Positions 1 through 8,223 of a stretch of 64,000 nt of DNA are shown in pieces. Each line of letters opens with the position of its first letter. The stretch's first letter is position 1. The stretch covers positions 2,599,419-2,663,418 of the forward strand of contig NZ_OY781872.1 of NCBI RefSeq assembly GCF_963677065.1. The letters are read 5' to 3'. This DNA comes from an uncultured Methanoregula sp. (lineage in GTDB: Archaea > Halobacteriota > Methanomicrobia > Methanomicrobiales > Methanospirillaceae). Under the pieces are notes generated by a model, which worked only from the letters and a program-made list of their open reading frames with translations, searched no databases and was not told the DNA's origin. The position numbers and the translations under genes were made by a program.

Positions 1-2
1 GC

Positions 3-1013
3 CTCGCATTCATCGGGGGCTATTCCATTGACGGGCCGGCCATGGCTGCGGCAAAGGAGATGGCTGCCGGGGGAGACCGGAAGGAATTCATTTTCGATAA
101 TCCGATCGAAGAACTCCGGCGCCAGGCTGACCTTGCCAAAGGAAACCCCCTGATCCTCGGGATCAATCTCCGGGGAACAACGCCCGAAGCATTTGCATCG
201 GTTGCAGAAGCACTCGGCGACAGCGTTGTGTACGAGATCGATGCCCACTGCCGGCAGCCGGCCATGGTTGCTGCGGGATGCGGGGAATATTACCTGAAAA
301 ATATACAGAAACTTGCAGCAGTTATCCGGGCGCTCAAGGCCCGGGGCGTGACCGTATCGGTGAAAATCCGGGCGGGCGTTGCCGAAGACGACCGGATCCT
401 TGCCCGGGCCATCTGGTCTGCCGGTGCAGATATCCTCCATATCGATCTCATGGACTTCGGCTCGGCAAAACTCCGGCAGATCCGGAACAGCTGCCCGCTC
501 CTCATCATCGCCAACAACTCCATCAACACGTTCGACCGGATGCGCGAGATGCTCTCCCACGGGGCCGACATGGTCTCGCTGGCCCGGAAATCCGACGAGC
601 GGACGCTTGCCGGTCTCGATGCCGCGATAACCCGGTATGCCGATGAAGAGGGATGGTACAATTCCCCAAAGCAGCTCTGCCGGGGCGGGGATATCCGCGC
701 CCTCACGTTCTGCTGCATGCCCGTCAAGGAATGCCCGCTCATCCCGACCCTGACCCGCATTGGCATGCCCCGGGATGACTACATCGCCATGAAACTCGAG
801 TCGGTGAAAGGAACTCCCCTTGAGGAAGGAAAACAGACCTGTTTTGGCAGCCTTGCCTGGTGCTGCAAGACCTCGTCCCCCTGCATGTTCCGGGACATGA
901 CCTTGAAACTGGGCGGCGTTTCGAAGAAAGAATATATGCGGCTGAAACGCGATCTCTCTGATACCATAATGGATCGTGTCTTCCATGACGTGCCTTCCGA
1001 TGAGAGCAGCTGA
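3..1013 (+). CDS. Methanogenesis marker protein 9 (5' end cut off)
   Basis: The reading frame is open from the first bases of the window, so the true start lies upstream. The N-terminal two thirds look like a dihydrouridine-synthase/dihydroorotate-dehydrogenase TIM barrel: GINLRG, EIDAHCRQPAM, VSVKIRAG, IHIDLMDFG-like strands and GADMVSLAR. The C-terminal part is cysteine-rich, with CRGGDIR, FCCMPVKECP, and later single and paired cysteines around GSLAWCCKTSSPC. This combination matches the methanogenesis marker 9 family, found essentially only in methanogens. The biochemical role is not established; the cysteines suggest an Fe-S or metal site (inference). Its stop lies 14 nt past the start of the next gene, so the two are probably co-transcribed. 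Confidence 0.8.
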   Translation, partial: LAFIGGYSIDGPAMAAAKEMAAGGDRKEFIFDNPIEELRRQADLAKGNPLILGINLRGTTPEAFASVAEALGDSVVYEIDAHCRQPAMVAAGCGEYYLKNIQKLAAVIRALKARGVTVSVKIRAGVAEDDRILARAIWSAGADILHIDLMDFGSAKLRQIRNSCPLLIIANNSINTFDRMREMLSHGADMVSLARKSDERTLAGLDAAITRYADEEGWYNSPKQLCRGGDIRALTFCCMPVKECPLIPTLTRIGMPRDDYIAMKLESVKGTPLEEGKQTCFGSLAWCCKTSSPCMFRDMTLKLGGVSKKEYMRLKRDLSDTIMDRVFHDVPSDESS

Positions 1014-1806
1014 CCAGGCGCAGCTCGCCATGATGCTGGAGGTCTCTGCATACCCCAAGCCCGGCAATGTGGACCGGTGCCACGATTATCCCGAGACCCG
1101 GCTTGAACATTTCCTTGCATCGGTCATCTATGCCCGGCCGGCACTCGAAGAAGCCGAGTCCGGCAAAGGGCGGATCGGGGAGATCATCAAGCACGCGGTA
1201 CGGGACACCAACTGCCACAAGGGCGGCAACACCCATTTCGGGGCATTCATCCTTCTCGTCCCGCTCGTGTACGGGAAAGATATCCCCGGCGCCCTTGCTG
1301 CGATCACGCGGACCGATACCTCGGACGCCGTGGCATTTTACAAGGCGTTTGCCATGACATCCGTCAAGATGAACGCAACCGACGAACTCGATGTCAACGA
1401 TCCCCACGCCCTCACCATGATCCGGGACCGGGACATGAACCTGCTCGACATCATGCAGCACTCGGCTGCCCAGGACATGGTTGCCCGCGAATGGGTGAAC
1501 GGATTCTCCTTAACCCGCAGGGGCGCCGACCTGCTCCACCAGGCCGGTCCAGGACGCCAGGCCATCGTCAGCATGTTCATGACGCTCCTTGCAACCGAAC
1601 CGGACACGTTCATCATCAAGAAGCACGGAACGGACGCGGCAATGAAAACAATGACAGCCGCCCGCGATGTCCTGGACGGGAAGCGATCCATCGAGGATTT
1701 CGATGAGGAATGCATCCGCTCCGATATCAACCCGGGTTCCATTGCCGACATAACGATCGCTGCAATTTATATAGCGCTCGGGGAGGGCTGGTCGTGGGAA
1801 TCTTAA
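1000..1806 (+). CDS. CitG-like triphosphoribosyl-dephospho-CoA synthase family protein
   Basis: The protein carries the CitG/MdcB family pattern: KPGNVDR near the N terminus, then a central HAVRDTNCHKGGNTHFG block. In bacteria the family makes the 2'-(5''-triphosphoribosyl)-3'-dephospho-CoA prosthetic group of citrate or malonate lyase. No such lyase is visible here, and methanogen homologues are of unknown function, so the substrate is open. I chose the ATG at 1000 (MRAADQAQ) over one at 976 because the longer form adds a non-conserved stretch fully overlapping the previous gene. It overlaps marker 9 upstream by 14 nt and the DUF447 gene downstream by 13 nt, which implies a tight three-gene operon. 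Confidence 0.75.
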   Translation: MRAADQAQLAMMLEVSAYPKPGNVDRCHDYPETRLEHFLASVIYARPALEEAESGKGRIGEIIKHAVRDTNCHKGGNTHFGAFILLVPLVYGKDIPGALAAITRTDTSDAVAFYKAFAMTSVKMNATDELDVNDPHALTMIRDRDMNLLDIMQHSAAQDMVAREWVNGFSLTRRGADLLHQAGPGRQAIVSMFMTLLATEPDTFIIKKHGTDAAMKTMTAARDVLDGKRSIEDFDEECIRSDINPGSIADITIAAIYIALGEGWSWES

Positions 1807-2348
1807 AAGGCGGGATCAATGAGGTGATTGCCACGACCGCAACAAACGCGGCCCCGATGGGAATCCATCTCCGGGACGGCAAAGCCACCATAGTCCTCTT
1901 CAAGGGAAGTCATACAGCACAGAACATCGAGCGGGATCGCTGGGTTGTTGCAAATATCATCCACGATCCGGTCCTGTACGTGAAGACGGCGTTTGAGGAT
2001 CTGCCCGAAGAATCGTTCACCAAGGAGCCGGTTGAAGGAAAGACCATGCTCCGCCTTGCCGCTGCCGATGCCTGGGCTGCCTTTTCGGTCTCGATCGAAC
2101 GTACGACAACCGAGGCGGTGATAGTGTCACTTACGCTCCAGAAAGAGATAATCGAGAACGTGGCGGTTCACCCCCCGAACCGGGGGTTCGGCAGTATCAT
2201 CGATGCAACCGTCCATGCAACACGATTTGTGAAGAGCCGCGATCCCGAACTCAAAAAGCTGATCGATTATCACGCAGGTATTGTCCGGAAGTGCGGGGGA
2301 AAGCCCGAACTCGCAGCTCTCGATCTTCTGTTGTCCTGCATAAAATAA
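1794..2348 (+). CDS. DUF447 family protein (archaeal flavin-reductase-like split barrel)
   Basis: About 184 residues matching the archaeal DUF447 family, thought to have an FMN-binding split-barrel fold; I recognise it by the overall pattern (GINEVIATTATNAAPMG at the N terminus, LFKGSHTAQNI, DRWVVANI). The GTG at 1794 is taken as the start because a GGGAGGG ribosome site lies about 7 nt before it and similarity begins there; the upstream extension to 1710 reads through the end of the CitG-like gene. The function is unknown. The overlap with the CitG-like gene suggests a shared, methanogen-typical pathway. Confidence 0.75.
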   Translation: MGILKGGINEVIATTATNAAPMGIHLRDGKATIVLFKGSHTAQNIERDRWVVANIIHDPVLYVKTAFEDLPEESFTKEPVEGKTMLRLAAADAWAAFSVSIERTTTEAVIVSLTLQKEIIENVAVHPPNRGFGSIIDATVHATRFVKSRDPELKKLIDYHAGIVRKCGGKPELAALDLLLSCIK

Positions 2349-2483
2349 CCAGAATTTCGGGCAAATGCCCGGTTCCGGACAGATAACAGCGACTCCGGTG
2401 TATACATTTATAACCATGGATCGCTACTTTTGATTACAGCATACAGGGCGTTACCGTATCCAGAATCCCGGTGAAATGATACC

Positions 2484-3818
2484 ATGCGGCCACTTTCCCC
2501 CAAAAAACAGACAATTTACGATATCTGTATCATTATAAGCACCATTGCTGCTGCCGTTATCACATTTGTCAGCCTGAACCGGGGAATTTACGAGGTCTTT
2601 CCTTATTTTTATCTTATCCCGATCATCCTTCTTGCGTTCTCCCGCCCGAAACTGAGTATCTACGGCACCGTTGGGATCGGGTGGCTTTATTTTGCCATTG
2701 TCTTTCTTATCGGCCTGCCCGATATGCGGACCTATACGCTTGCCACGGTCTGGTTCTACATCTTTGTCTCGCTTGGCGTCCTCATCTCAACGTACTCCCA
2801 GGTATACCGGAAAGAGGGAGAAAGGACCTGCGGGTCGTTCTACAATTCCCAGGCAGGGGTCTTCAGTTATGATAAAAAAACCCTCAGGATCCGGGAAGCC
2901 AACAAGAAATTTGCCCAGATGGTGAGATACGATAACGAGGAGCTTCTTGAAAAATCCCTCTCCGATCTTATTCCTGACAAAACAGAGCGCGACAGTTTCA
3001 TCACCAAAGTCCGCGATAACCACCGTGTCGGGGATATCGAAGTCAGGTTCCAGGCCTGGGACAAAAGCCTGCGCTGGGCTCTCGTCTCGGCAGCGGAATC
3101 CACAGAGCCGGCCGTTATCTGCACTGCTGTGGATATAACCGACAACAAGCTCTGGCAGGAGGCAATAACCCAGGCCAACAAGAAACTCAACCTGCTCAAC
3201 AACGTCACCCGCCACGATATTCTCAACCAGCTCACGGCACTCATCGGGTACCTTGAACTCTCAAAGCAGGACACTGCTGACCCGGTCATGCTGAAATATA
3301 TCGAGAAGGAATCGGCAGCAGCAGGCGCAATCCGGAGCCAGATCCTCTTCACCCGCGATTACCAGAATATCGGCGTGCACTCTCCCCAGTGGCACAACAT
3401 TGCCGAGACCATCTCCCTTGCGTCTGCCACCATCGACCCGAGGAAAGTTTTCATCAAAGTAACTATTCCCCAGATCGAGATTTATGCCGATCCGCTTCTC
3501 GAGAAGGTATTCTACAACCTAATCGAGAACTCCCTCCGGCACGGGGAACATGTGACCGGGATAACGATCACATCGGCAGACGATGACACCGGTGTGGACA
3601 TCATCTTTGAGGATAACGGGGTCGGGGTACCCGAGGCCCTGAAAGAGAAAATTTTCCGGCGCGAGTATTACAAGAATACCGGCTTTGGACTCTTCCTGTC
3701 CCGGGAGATCCTGGCCATAACGAACTTAACGATACAGGAGACGGGGACGGTTGGCAAAGGAGCCCGGTTCGTGATCCATGCTCCAAGGGAAACCTACCGG
3801 CGGATCAAGCAGGTTTGA
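2484..3818 (+). CDS. Membrane-bound PAS-domain sensor histidine kinase
   Basis: 444 residues. The first ~105 contain about four hydrophobic helices. A PAS-like domain follows at about 120-215, then a histidine box with RHDILNQLT (phospho-accepting His near residue 246), and an HATPase domain with NLIENSLRHG (N box), EDNGVGVP (G1) and GFGLFLSREILAI (G2). It should autophosphorylate in response to a cytoplasmic or membrane signal. No response regulator lies nearby, which is common for methanogen kinases. A GGTGA site sits 8 nt before the ATG. It resembles the kinases at 35.6-36.8 kb and at the window end, especially in the histidine box and C-terminal tail. Confidence 0.9.
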   Translation: MRPLSPKKQTIYDICIIISTIAAAVITFVSLNRGIYEVFPYFYLIPIILLAFSRPKLSIYGTVGIGWLYFAIVFLIGLPDMRTYTLATVWFYIFVSLGVLISTYSQVYRKEGERTCGSFYNSQAGVFSYDKKTLRIREANKKFAQMVRYDNEELLEKSLSDLIPDKTERDSFITKVRDNHRVGDIEVRFQAWDKSLRWALVSAAESTEPAVICTAVDITDNKLWQEAITQANKKLNLLNNVTRHDILNQLTALIGYLELSKQDTADPVMLKYIEKESAAAGAIRSQILFTRDYQNIGVHSPQWHNIAETISLASATIDPRKVFIKVTIPQIEIYADPLLEKVFYNLIENSLRHGEHVTGITITSADDDTGVDIIFEDNGVGVPEALKEKIFRREYYKNTGFGLFLSREILAITNLTIQETGTVGKGARFVIHAPRETYRRIKQV

Positions 3819-4239
3819 TGAGGATTGCCAGCATTCACGGTCATTTTGTTCGGGTAAGAATGAAAAACGGTTTTCGATAATTGATTTTTTGGCTCTGTTG
3901 AAACCCTCCGGATATACATCCCATCTAACCATGCGAAGGTGACCCCCTCACTCCCCCTCAGGGGGAGGCAGCCCAAGGGGAGAACCCCTTGACCCCCCTT
4001 CAGAATGAACGTGTTTTTCTAAAAAGTTTCTGTACACCGGGGGCCCAACGAAAAACCTGTGCAAAACGCGACATGAGTGGGGGTGCAGGTGATGATGCGG
4101 TATGTCGGTTCAGATTTGTGAACGAGTTATACAGCGCTATCACAAAGGAAGTGCCTGCCCTGGCAGCATCAAATCACTCAAAATTTTTTGCAGAGCGGGA
4201 AACCTGTGTTGTCCTGAAAAAAAGATACTATTGGTGGTG
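3819..4239. other. Intergenic region with two adjacent G/C hairpins
   Basis: I see no convincing gene. Two simple hairpins lie back to back: CTCCCCC (3951-3957) pairs with GGGGGAG (3961-3967) over a 3-nt loop, and AAGGGG (3975-3980) pairs with CCCCTT (3985-3990) over AGAA. Short open frames at 3989-4243 lack a recognisable protein pattern. The stretch separates convergent genes, so the hairpins may end transcription or be remnants of a small repeat. Confidence 0.5.
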
Positions 4240-5235
4240 TTAGCAGACCCGGGGAACCGGATCGCCCATCGGGGGTTCGATGAACCGCTCGCCGCCGATT
4301 GCCGTCTCCATGATGACATGGGCTCCTTTCTCAACCCGGCCGACAATCGTGGCTTCCTTGCCGTAGGGGTGCGAGCGGAGGGCTGCAAGGATCTTTTCTG
4401 CATCGGACGCCGGAACGCCCATGACCACTTTTCCTTCGTTTGCCACTTCGAGCGGGTCGATCCCGAGCATGGCAGCTGCACTCTTGACATTCTTCCGGAT
4501 CGGGATGCGCTCCTCTTCAATCCGCACCGAGACTTTGCTCTTCCTTGCCATCTCGTTGATCGCGTTTGCAAACCCTCCGCGGGTGGGATCTTTCATGGCA
4601 TGGATCGTGCCGGCATCGAGAACCTTCTCCATCATCTTCCAGAGCGGGGCAACATCGGACTTGATCTGCTCCCCGAGATCGAATCCCTCCCGGTGGGCCA
4701 TGATGGCAAGGCCGTGATCGCCAAGCGTGCCGGATACGATGATCACGTCGCCGGGAACAAGGCCGTTGTCCCGCACAACCGTCTTTGCAACTCCAATGCC
4801 TGCAGTGTTGATCGCTATCCCGTCAAGAGCCCCGCGTTCCATGACTTTCGTGTCGCCCGTGACCAGGTTCGCCCCGCATTCCCCGAGCGCCTCGTCCATC
4901 GACGCAACGATCCGGGCCAGGTCGTCGACATCGAAACCCTCCTCGATGATCATGCCGCAGGAGAGGGCGATGGGCTTTCCTCCCATCATGGCAAGATCGT
5001 TGATGGTTCCCGAGACCGCGATCCTCCCGATGTCCCCGCCCGGGAAGAAGATCGGCCGGACAACATGCGAATCCGTGGTAAAGACAAGGTTTGCGCCATT
5101 GAACGGGATGACCGCACCATCGTCCATGGCCTCAAGGCCGATCCCGCCGGCATTGTTGTTCCGGAACCGGGTCAGGGTCTCCAGGAGTTCGCCCATCACT
5201 TCGCCACCGGCGCCATGCATCATGTTGACTTTCAT
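4240..5235 (-). CDS. hypE: Hydrogenase maturation protein HypE
   Basis: 331 residues of the AIR-synthase/HypE fold. HypE takes the carbamoyl group delivered by HypF onto its C-terminal cysteine and dehydrates it to a thiocyanate, the source of the CN ligands of NiFe hydrogenase. Visible features are the N-terminal MMHGAGG, the ATP-binding region TTDSHVV/SGTINDLAMMGG, GDTKVM, DPTRGG, and the C-terminal PRVC, which ends in the catalytic cysteine (commonly PRIC). It follows hypA directly, with the hypA stop next to the hypE start. Methanogens use it for F420-reducing, Mvh and energy-converting hydrogenases. Confidence 0.96.
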   Translation of the reverse strand: MKVNMMHGAGGEVMGELLETLTRFRNNNAGGIGLEAMDDGAVIPFNGANLVFTTDSHVVRPIFFPGGDIGRIAVSGTINDLAMMGGKPIALSCGMIIEEGFDVDDLARIVASMDEALGECGANLVTGDTKVMERGALDGIAINTAGIGVAKTVVRDNGLVPGDVIIVSGTLGDHGLAIMAHREGFDLGEQIKSDVAPLWKMMEKVLDAGTIHAMKDPTRGGFANAINEMARKSKVSVRIEEERIPIRKNVKSAAAMLGIDPLEVANEGKVVMGVPASDAEKILAALRSHPYGKEATIVGRVEKGAHVIMETAIGGERFIEPPMGDPVPRVC

Positions 5236-5574
5236 TTAATCTTCCACCTCGATCTCGACATTCGTGACAACGATCTCCCGGCCTTTGACGAGTTCGGGGA
5301 GAGCCCCGCATCCCGGGCAGACAAATATTTCCTCGCCAGCGTACCCGCATACGCATTTTGACTGCGGTGCGGTCTCGTGGCATTCGAGCACGGTTGTTGC
5401 AAAGAGAGGATCTTCTTCTTTTATCGTATCGAACAGGAATGTCACCTGCTCGGGGTTTGCCATCGCCATCTTTCCCATCTCGACAGTGACCTTCTTGACC
5501 CGCTTGGCATTATTGTCGACTGCTGCCTTGCGGGCTGTGGCATAGAGGTCATACGCGATGGTGTACTCGTGCAT
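5236..5574 (-). CDS. hypA: Hydrogenase nickel insertion protein HypA
   Basis: 112 residues, the usual length. It starts MHEYTIA, with the Met-His-Glu nickel-binding motif, and has a zinc site with CVCG and CPGCG pairs near residues 73-92. HypA works with HypB to insert nickel into NiFe-hydrogenase large subunits. Its start touches the hypC stop and its stop touches the hypE start, giving the operon hypC-hypA-hypE. HypB, HypD and HypF are not in the window. Confidence 0.95.
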   Translation of the reverse strand: MHEYTIAYDLYATARKAAVDNNAKRVKKVTVEMGKMAMANPEQVTFLFDTIKEEDPLFATTVLECHETAPQSKCVCGYAGEEIFVCPGCGALPELVKGREIVVTNVEIEVED

Positions 5575-5798
5575 TATTCCTCCAGCGCCGCGTACACCTG
5601 CTTGAAAATGTCCCGGGTCTCAAGCCCTTCCTCGCGGGAGAGGCGCTGGATGGCAAACCCGACATGGACGAGGACGAATTCTCCGACTTTTACATCAACG
5701 AGGTCGAGGCGGACTTCCTGCTTCAAGTCACCGTAATCCACCAGGCCGATATTGCCATCTCGAATCTCAAGCACTTCTGCGGGAACTGCAACACACAT
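5574..5798 (-). CDS. hypC: Hydrogenase maturation chaperone HypC
   Basis: About 74 residues. The start is the ATG giving MCVAVPAEV because the family needs cysteine directly after the initiator Met, and a GAGG ribosome site lies just upstream; a longer frame to 5846 adds non-family sequence. HypC carries the Fe(CO)(CN)2 unit with HypD and delivers it to the hydrogenase precursor. The sequence LVDYGDLKQEVRLDLV and GEFVLVHVGFAI fit the small beta-barrel. First gene of hypCAE. Confidence 0.95.
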   Translation of the reverse strand: MCVAVPAEVLEIRDGNIGLVDYGDLKQEVRLDLVDVKVGEFVLVHVGFAIQRLSREEGLETRDIFKQVYAALEE

Positions 5799-5948
5799 CG
5801 AAGATCCTCTAAAATATCTATCCAGTACGTTTTGCAGTTCAACCACATAAAAACAGTGATATGGATACGGGGCAGGTCAGACCCCGGATAAAGACTCCGG
5901 TCGGACGGTTCAGAAGAACAGATAGTGAAAAATATTCCAAAAGAAAAA

Positions 5949-6033
5949 CGCCGGGGAAGAGATTTGAACTCTTGAGGTGCAGGGCACCAGTAGCTTTCAA
6001 GGCTACCGCCTTCCCGGACTAGACTACCCCGGC
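5949..6033 (-). tRNA. tRNA-Ser (anticodon TGA)
   Basis: Read on the reverse strand, the acceptor stem GCCGGGG pairs with CCCCGGC. The anticodon arm is GTAGC-CTTGAAA-GCTAC with anticodon TGA, followed by a long variable arm typical of serine tRNAs and a T arm with TTCAAAT. CCA is not encoded. It is 85 nt long and I see no intron. Confidence 0.93.
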
Positions 6034-6104
6034 CGTGCTCCATATGTTGGCTCTGGGATGTAAAAAAGGCTTCTTATTCCGGGCCCGGGGGCCAATAGGG
6101 AGGG

Positions 6105-7196
6105 TTACCGGTGCCGGGATATCAGGAATATGGAAAGAGTGAGGGCTGTCACGCCAATCAGGGACATGGGGGATGATTTCTGGGTGGTGGGCATGGGGGT
6201 GCCCCGGGCTGCAAACGGTGCGGGTGCGGCCGGGCTTACAACAACCGAGTTGACATTTTCACCAAACAGGAAAACATCCCCGCTTATCCCGTACCGGTTA
6301 GGATATATCTTGACATAGACGGGATTGCCGTTTCCCACAAACTCGGCCATCTCCGGGTTGAACTCTCCCTGGGCGTTCACGGTCCGGATCGTGTTGTTGT
6401 AGTCTGTATATTCGATGACCCAGTCGATAGATGATGACGTGTACAGGGTTACCGGCCCGGAGCCGGCTTTTACGGTGAAAAACGCAGGATGATCCCGTGA
6501 CGCCCGGGCATGGGCCGAGGCAAGTGCTTCAATGGGGGTTGGCGTTTCACTCAGCGTTGTCGTTACGGACGGGCGCTCACCCAGGACCGTGATGGTCCTC
6601 GACCCAAGGTACCCTTTGGCATCGGTGAACGTGATCACATATTCGTCAGGACCGGTGATCGGCACATCTGAAGCAAAGTCCCCGGCGCTGTTGGTACTGA
6701 TATAGGCGGGACCGAAAACAAGAGCATTGTCAGGGTCCGTAACCTCGATCTGGATCCCGGAATTCTGGCTGTTCTTGATATTTCCCGCAAGGTACAGTTT
6801 CCCGTTGAAGTACTGGGTTTTTGGCGAGGACAGGAAGATATCGTCAGAACGATCGATGAGCTGCACAAGACGCATGGTCACCGAGTTTCCCAGGCCGTTT
6901 GCGGGAACCTCGACCTTATACATCCCTTTGGGAAGACCGGTTGTATCAAAAACCGCCCGGAAGGACTTGTCCTCCTGGACATACACGATCTTCCGCTTGA
7001 TTTCCGAGGTTGTCGTCAGCTGGTTGTACAGGACTACGTCGATCGGCGTCCCGACACCGAAGGTAGTCGTCCCGGTCACGATCAAGGGTTTTCCCACCGC
7101 AAGAGTATCAGGTGCCTCGATATTCACCAGGTATGCAGACACACCTGAAATGAGAAAGAAAAGTCCTATCAGGCACAGGACGACCTTTTTCACCAT
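6105..7196 (-). CDS. Secreted, C-terminally anchored surface protein (DUF3821-like)
   Basis: 363 residues. An N-terminal signal peptide (VVLCLIGLFFLISGVSA) is followed by beta-rich domains with PDTLAVGKPL, FDTTGLPKGMYKVEV, LIDRSDDIFLSSPKTQ and FTDAKGYLGSRTITV, then a Thr/Pro-rich linker and a C-terminal hydrophobic helix ending in RHR. This is a typical archaeal exported, membrane-held protein. The gene at 59.2 kb encodes a clear paralogue with the same motif order. I connect both to the Methanomicrobiales family DUF3821 from memory; function unknown. It is divergent from the RaSEA gene. Confidence 0.8.
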   Translation of the reverse strand: MVKKVVLCLIGLFFLISGVSAYLVNIEAPDTLAVGKPLIVTGTTTFGVGTPIDVVLYNQLTTTSEIKRKIVYVQEDKSFRAVFDTTGLPKGMYKVEVPANGLGNSVTMRLVQLIDRSDDIFLSSPKTQYFNGKLYLAGNIKNSQNSGIQIEVTDPDNALVFGPAYISTNSAGDFASDVPITGPDEYVITFTDAKGYLGSRTITVLGERPSVTTTLSETPTPIEALASAHARASRDHPAFFTVKAGSGPVTLYTSSSIDWVIEYTDYNNTIRTVNAQGEFNPEMAEFVGNGNPVYVKIYPNRYGISGDVFLFGENVNSVVVSPAAPAPFAARGTPMPTTQKSSPMSLIGVTALTLSIFLISRHR

Positions 7197-7220
7197 ACAA
7201 AATCAACTAGTAGGATGTTA

Positions 7221-8207
7221 ATGATTTCTGCATTGAAAGAAAAACCCCTGGCCTCCTGGAAAGGTTCCGAGCGTTATGGGGAGGAGATGCTGGACTGCCT
7301 CACGATTATCTTCAAGAGTGGCGGCTGCTCCTGGTCGAGATGCCGTATGTGCAGTTACCGGCACGAGCGGTACGGGGACCAGTCCTGCGAAGCCCTCCTC
7401 TCCCATCTCCGGGCCCAGCTGGCATTTGTCCTTGCTGAAAATAATCCGGCCGATTTTAAGATGATCAAGATCTTCACCTCCGGGAGTTTTTTTGACCCGG
7501 CCGAAGTGCCACCGGCATTCCTTGCCGATGTAGCTTCCGCATTCCGGGGAAAACTGCTCATCGCAGAAACCCGGCCGGAATTCATCCGGGACGAGACTCT
7601 CATCCCGTTTGTCGAACAGATCGATGACGGCAGCTGGAAAATGCCGGTCTACTGCGCCATCGGGCTCGAGACGAGCAATGACGCGATCCGGGAAAAATGC
7701 ATCTGCAAGGGGTTCTCTTTTGAGGATTTCACGAGTGCAGCCCGCACGGCACATGCGGCGGGTGCAGGGGTCAAGGCCTACCTCCTGCACAAACCGCTCT
7801 TCCTTACGGAAAAAGAGGCGCTTGACGATATGCTCCAGTCGATCCGGGATGCCGTACTGCATGCCGATATCATCTCCATGAATCCCTGCACGGTCCAGAA
7901 GAAGACCGAGCTCGAATTTTACTGGAAGCGGGGAGCATACCGCCCCCCGTACCTCTGGAGCGTTCTCACCCTGCTAAAAGAATCACCGGTGCACATGACC
8001 TGCGATCCGCTCGGGGGAGGCCAGAAACGCGGGCCGCATAACTGCGGGAAATGCGATTATGATCTTGTCAAGGGAATCCGGGAATATTCCCTCAATGCAG
8101 ACCGGGAACTGATCAATGCCCTGCTCGAGACGGACTGTGCCTGCAAAGCGGAATGGGAGTACGTTCTTGAGAACGAGAAGCCGTACTGCATGCCGTTAAC
8201 GCGATAA
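7221..8207 (+). CDS. Archaeosine biosynthesis radical SAM protein RaSEA
   Basis: About 328 residues of the TIGR01210 radical-SAM group. The iron-sulfur motif is SGGCSWSRCRMCSY near the N terminus; a second set of cysteines lies near the C terminus (GPHNCGKCDYD and CAC). RaSEA acts after ArcS, which attaches lysine to preQ0 at position 15 of tRNA; RaSEA cleaves the C-N bond to leave the amidine of archaeosine. Two in-frame ATGs, at 7215 and 7221, are possible starts; I prefer 7221 because the TAGGA at 7211 then has normal spacing. Confidence 0.88.
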   Translation: MISALKEKPLASWKGSERYGEEMLDCLTIIFKSGGCSWSRCRMCSYRHERYGDQSCEALLSHLRAQLAFVLAENNPADFKMIKIFTSGSFFDPAEVPPAFLADVASAFRGKLLIAETRPEFIRDETLIPFVEQIDDGSWKMPVYCAIGLETSNDAIREKCICKGFSFEDFTSAARTAHAAGAGVKAYLLHKPLFLTEKEALDDMLQSIRDAVLHADIISMNPCTVQKKTELEFYWKRGAYRPPYLWSVLTLLKESPVHMTCDPLGGGQKRGPHNCGKCDYDLVKGIREYSLNADRELINALLETDCACKAEWEYVLENEKPYCMPLTR

Positions 8208-8223
8208 AAAAGAGATCTCTTTT
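8208..8223. terminator. Perfect 16-bp A/T-flanked palindrome between convergent genes
   Basis: AAAAGAGATCTCTTTT is self-complementary, follows the RaSEA stop codon and reaches the stop of the opposite gene. It gives U-tracts on both strands, which fits archaeal intrinsic termination in both directions. Inferred from sequence only. Confidence 0.5.

Noticed and set aside
4102..5361. 419-codon open frame on the plus strand opposite hypE/hypA
   Set aside because: Codons mirror the strong hypE and hypA genes; no family motif or ribosome site. It is a shadow of GC-rich coding DNA.
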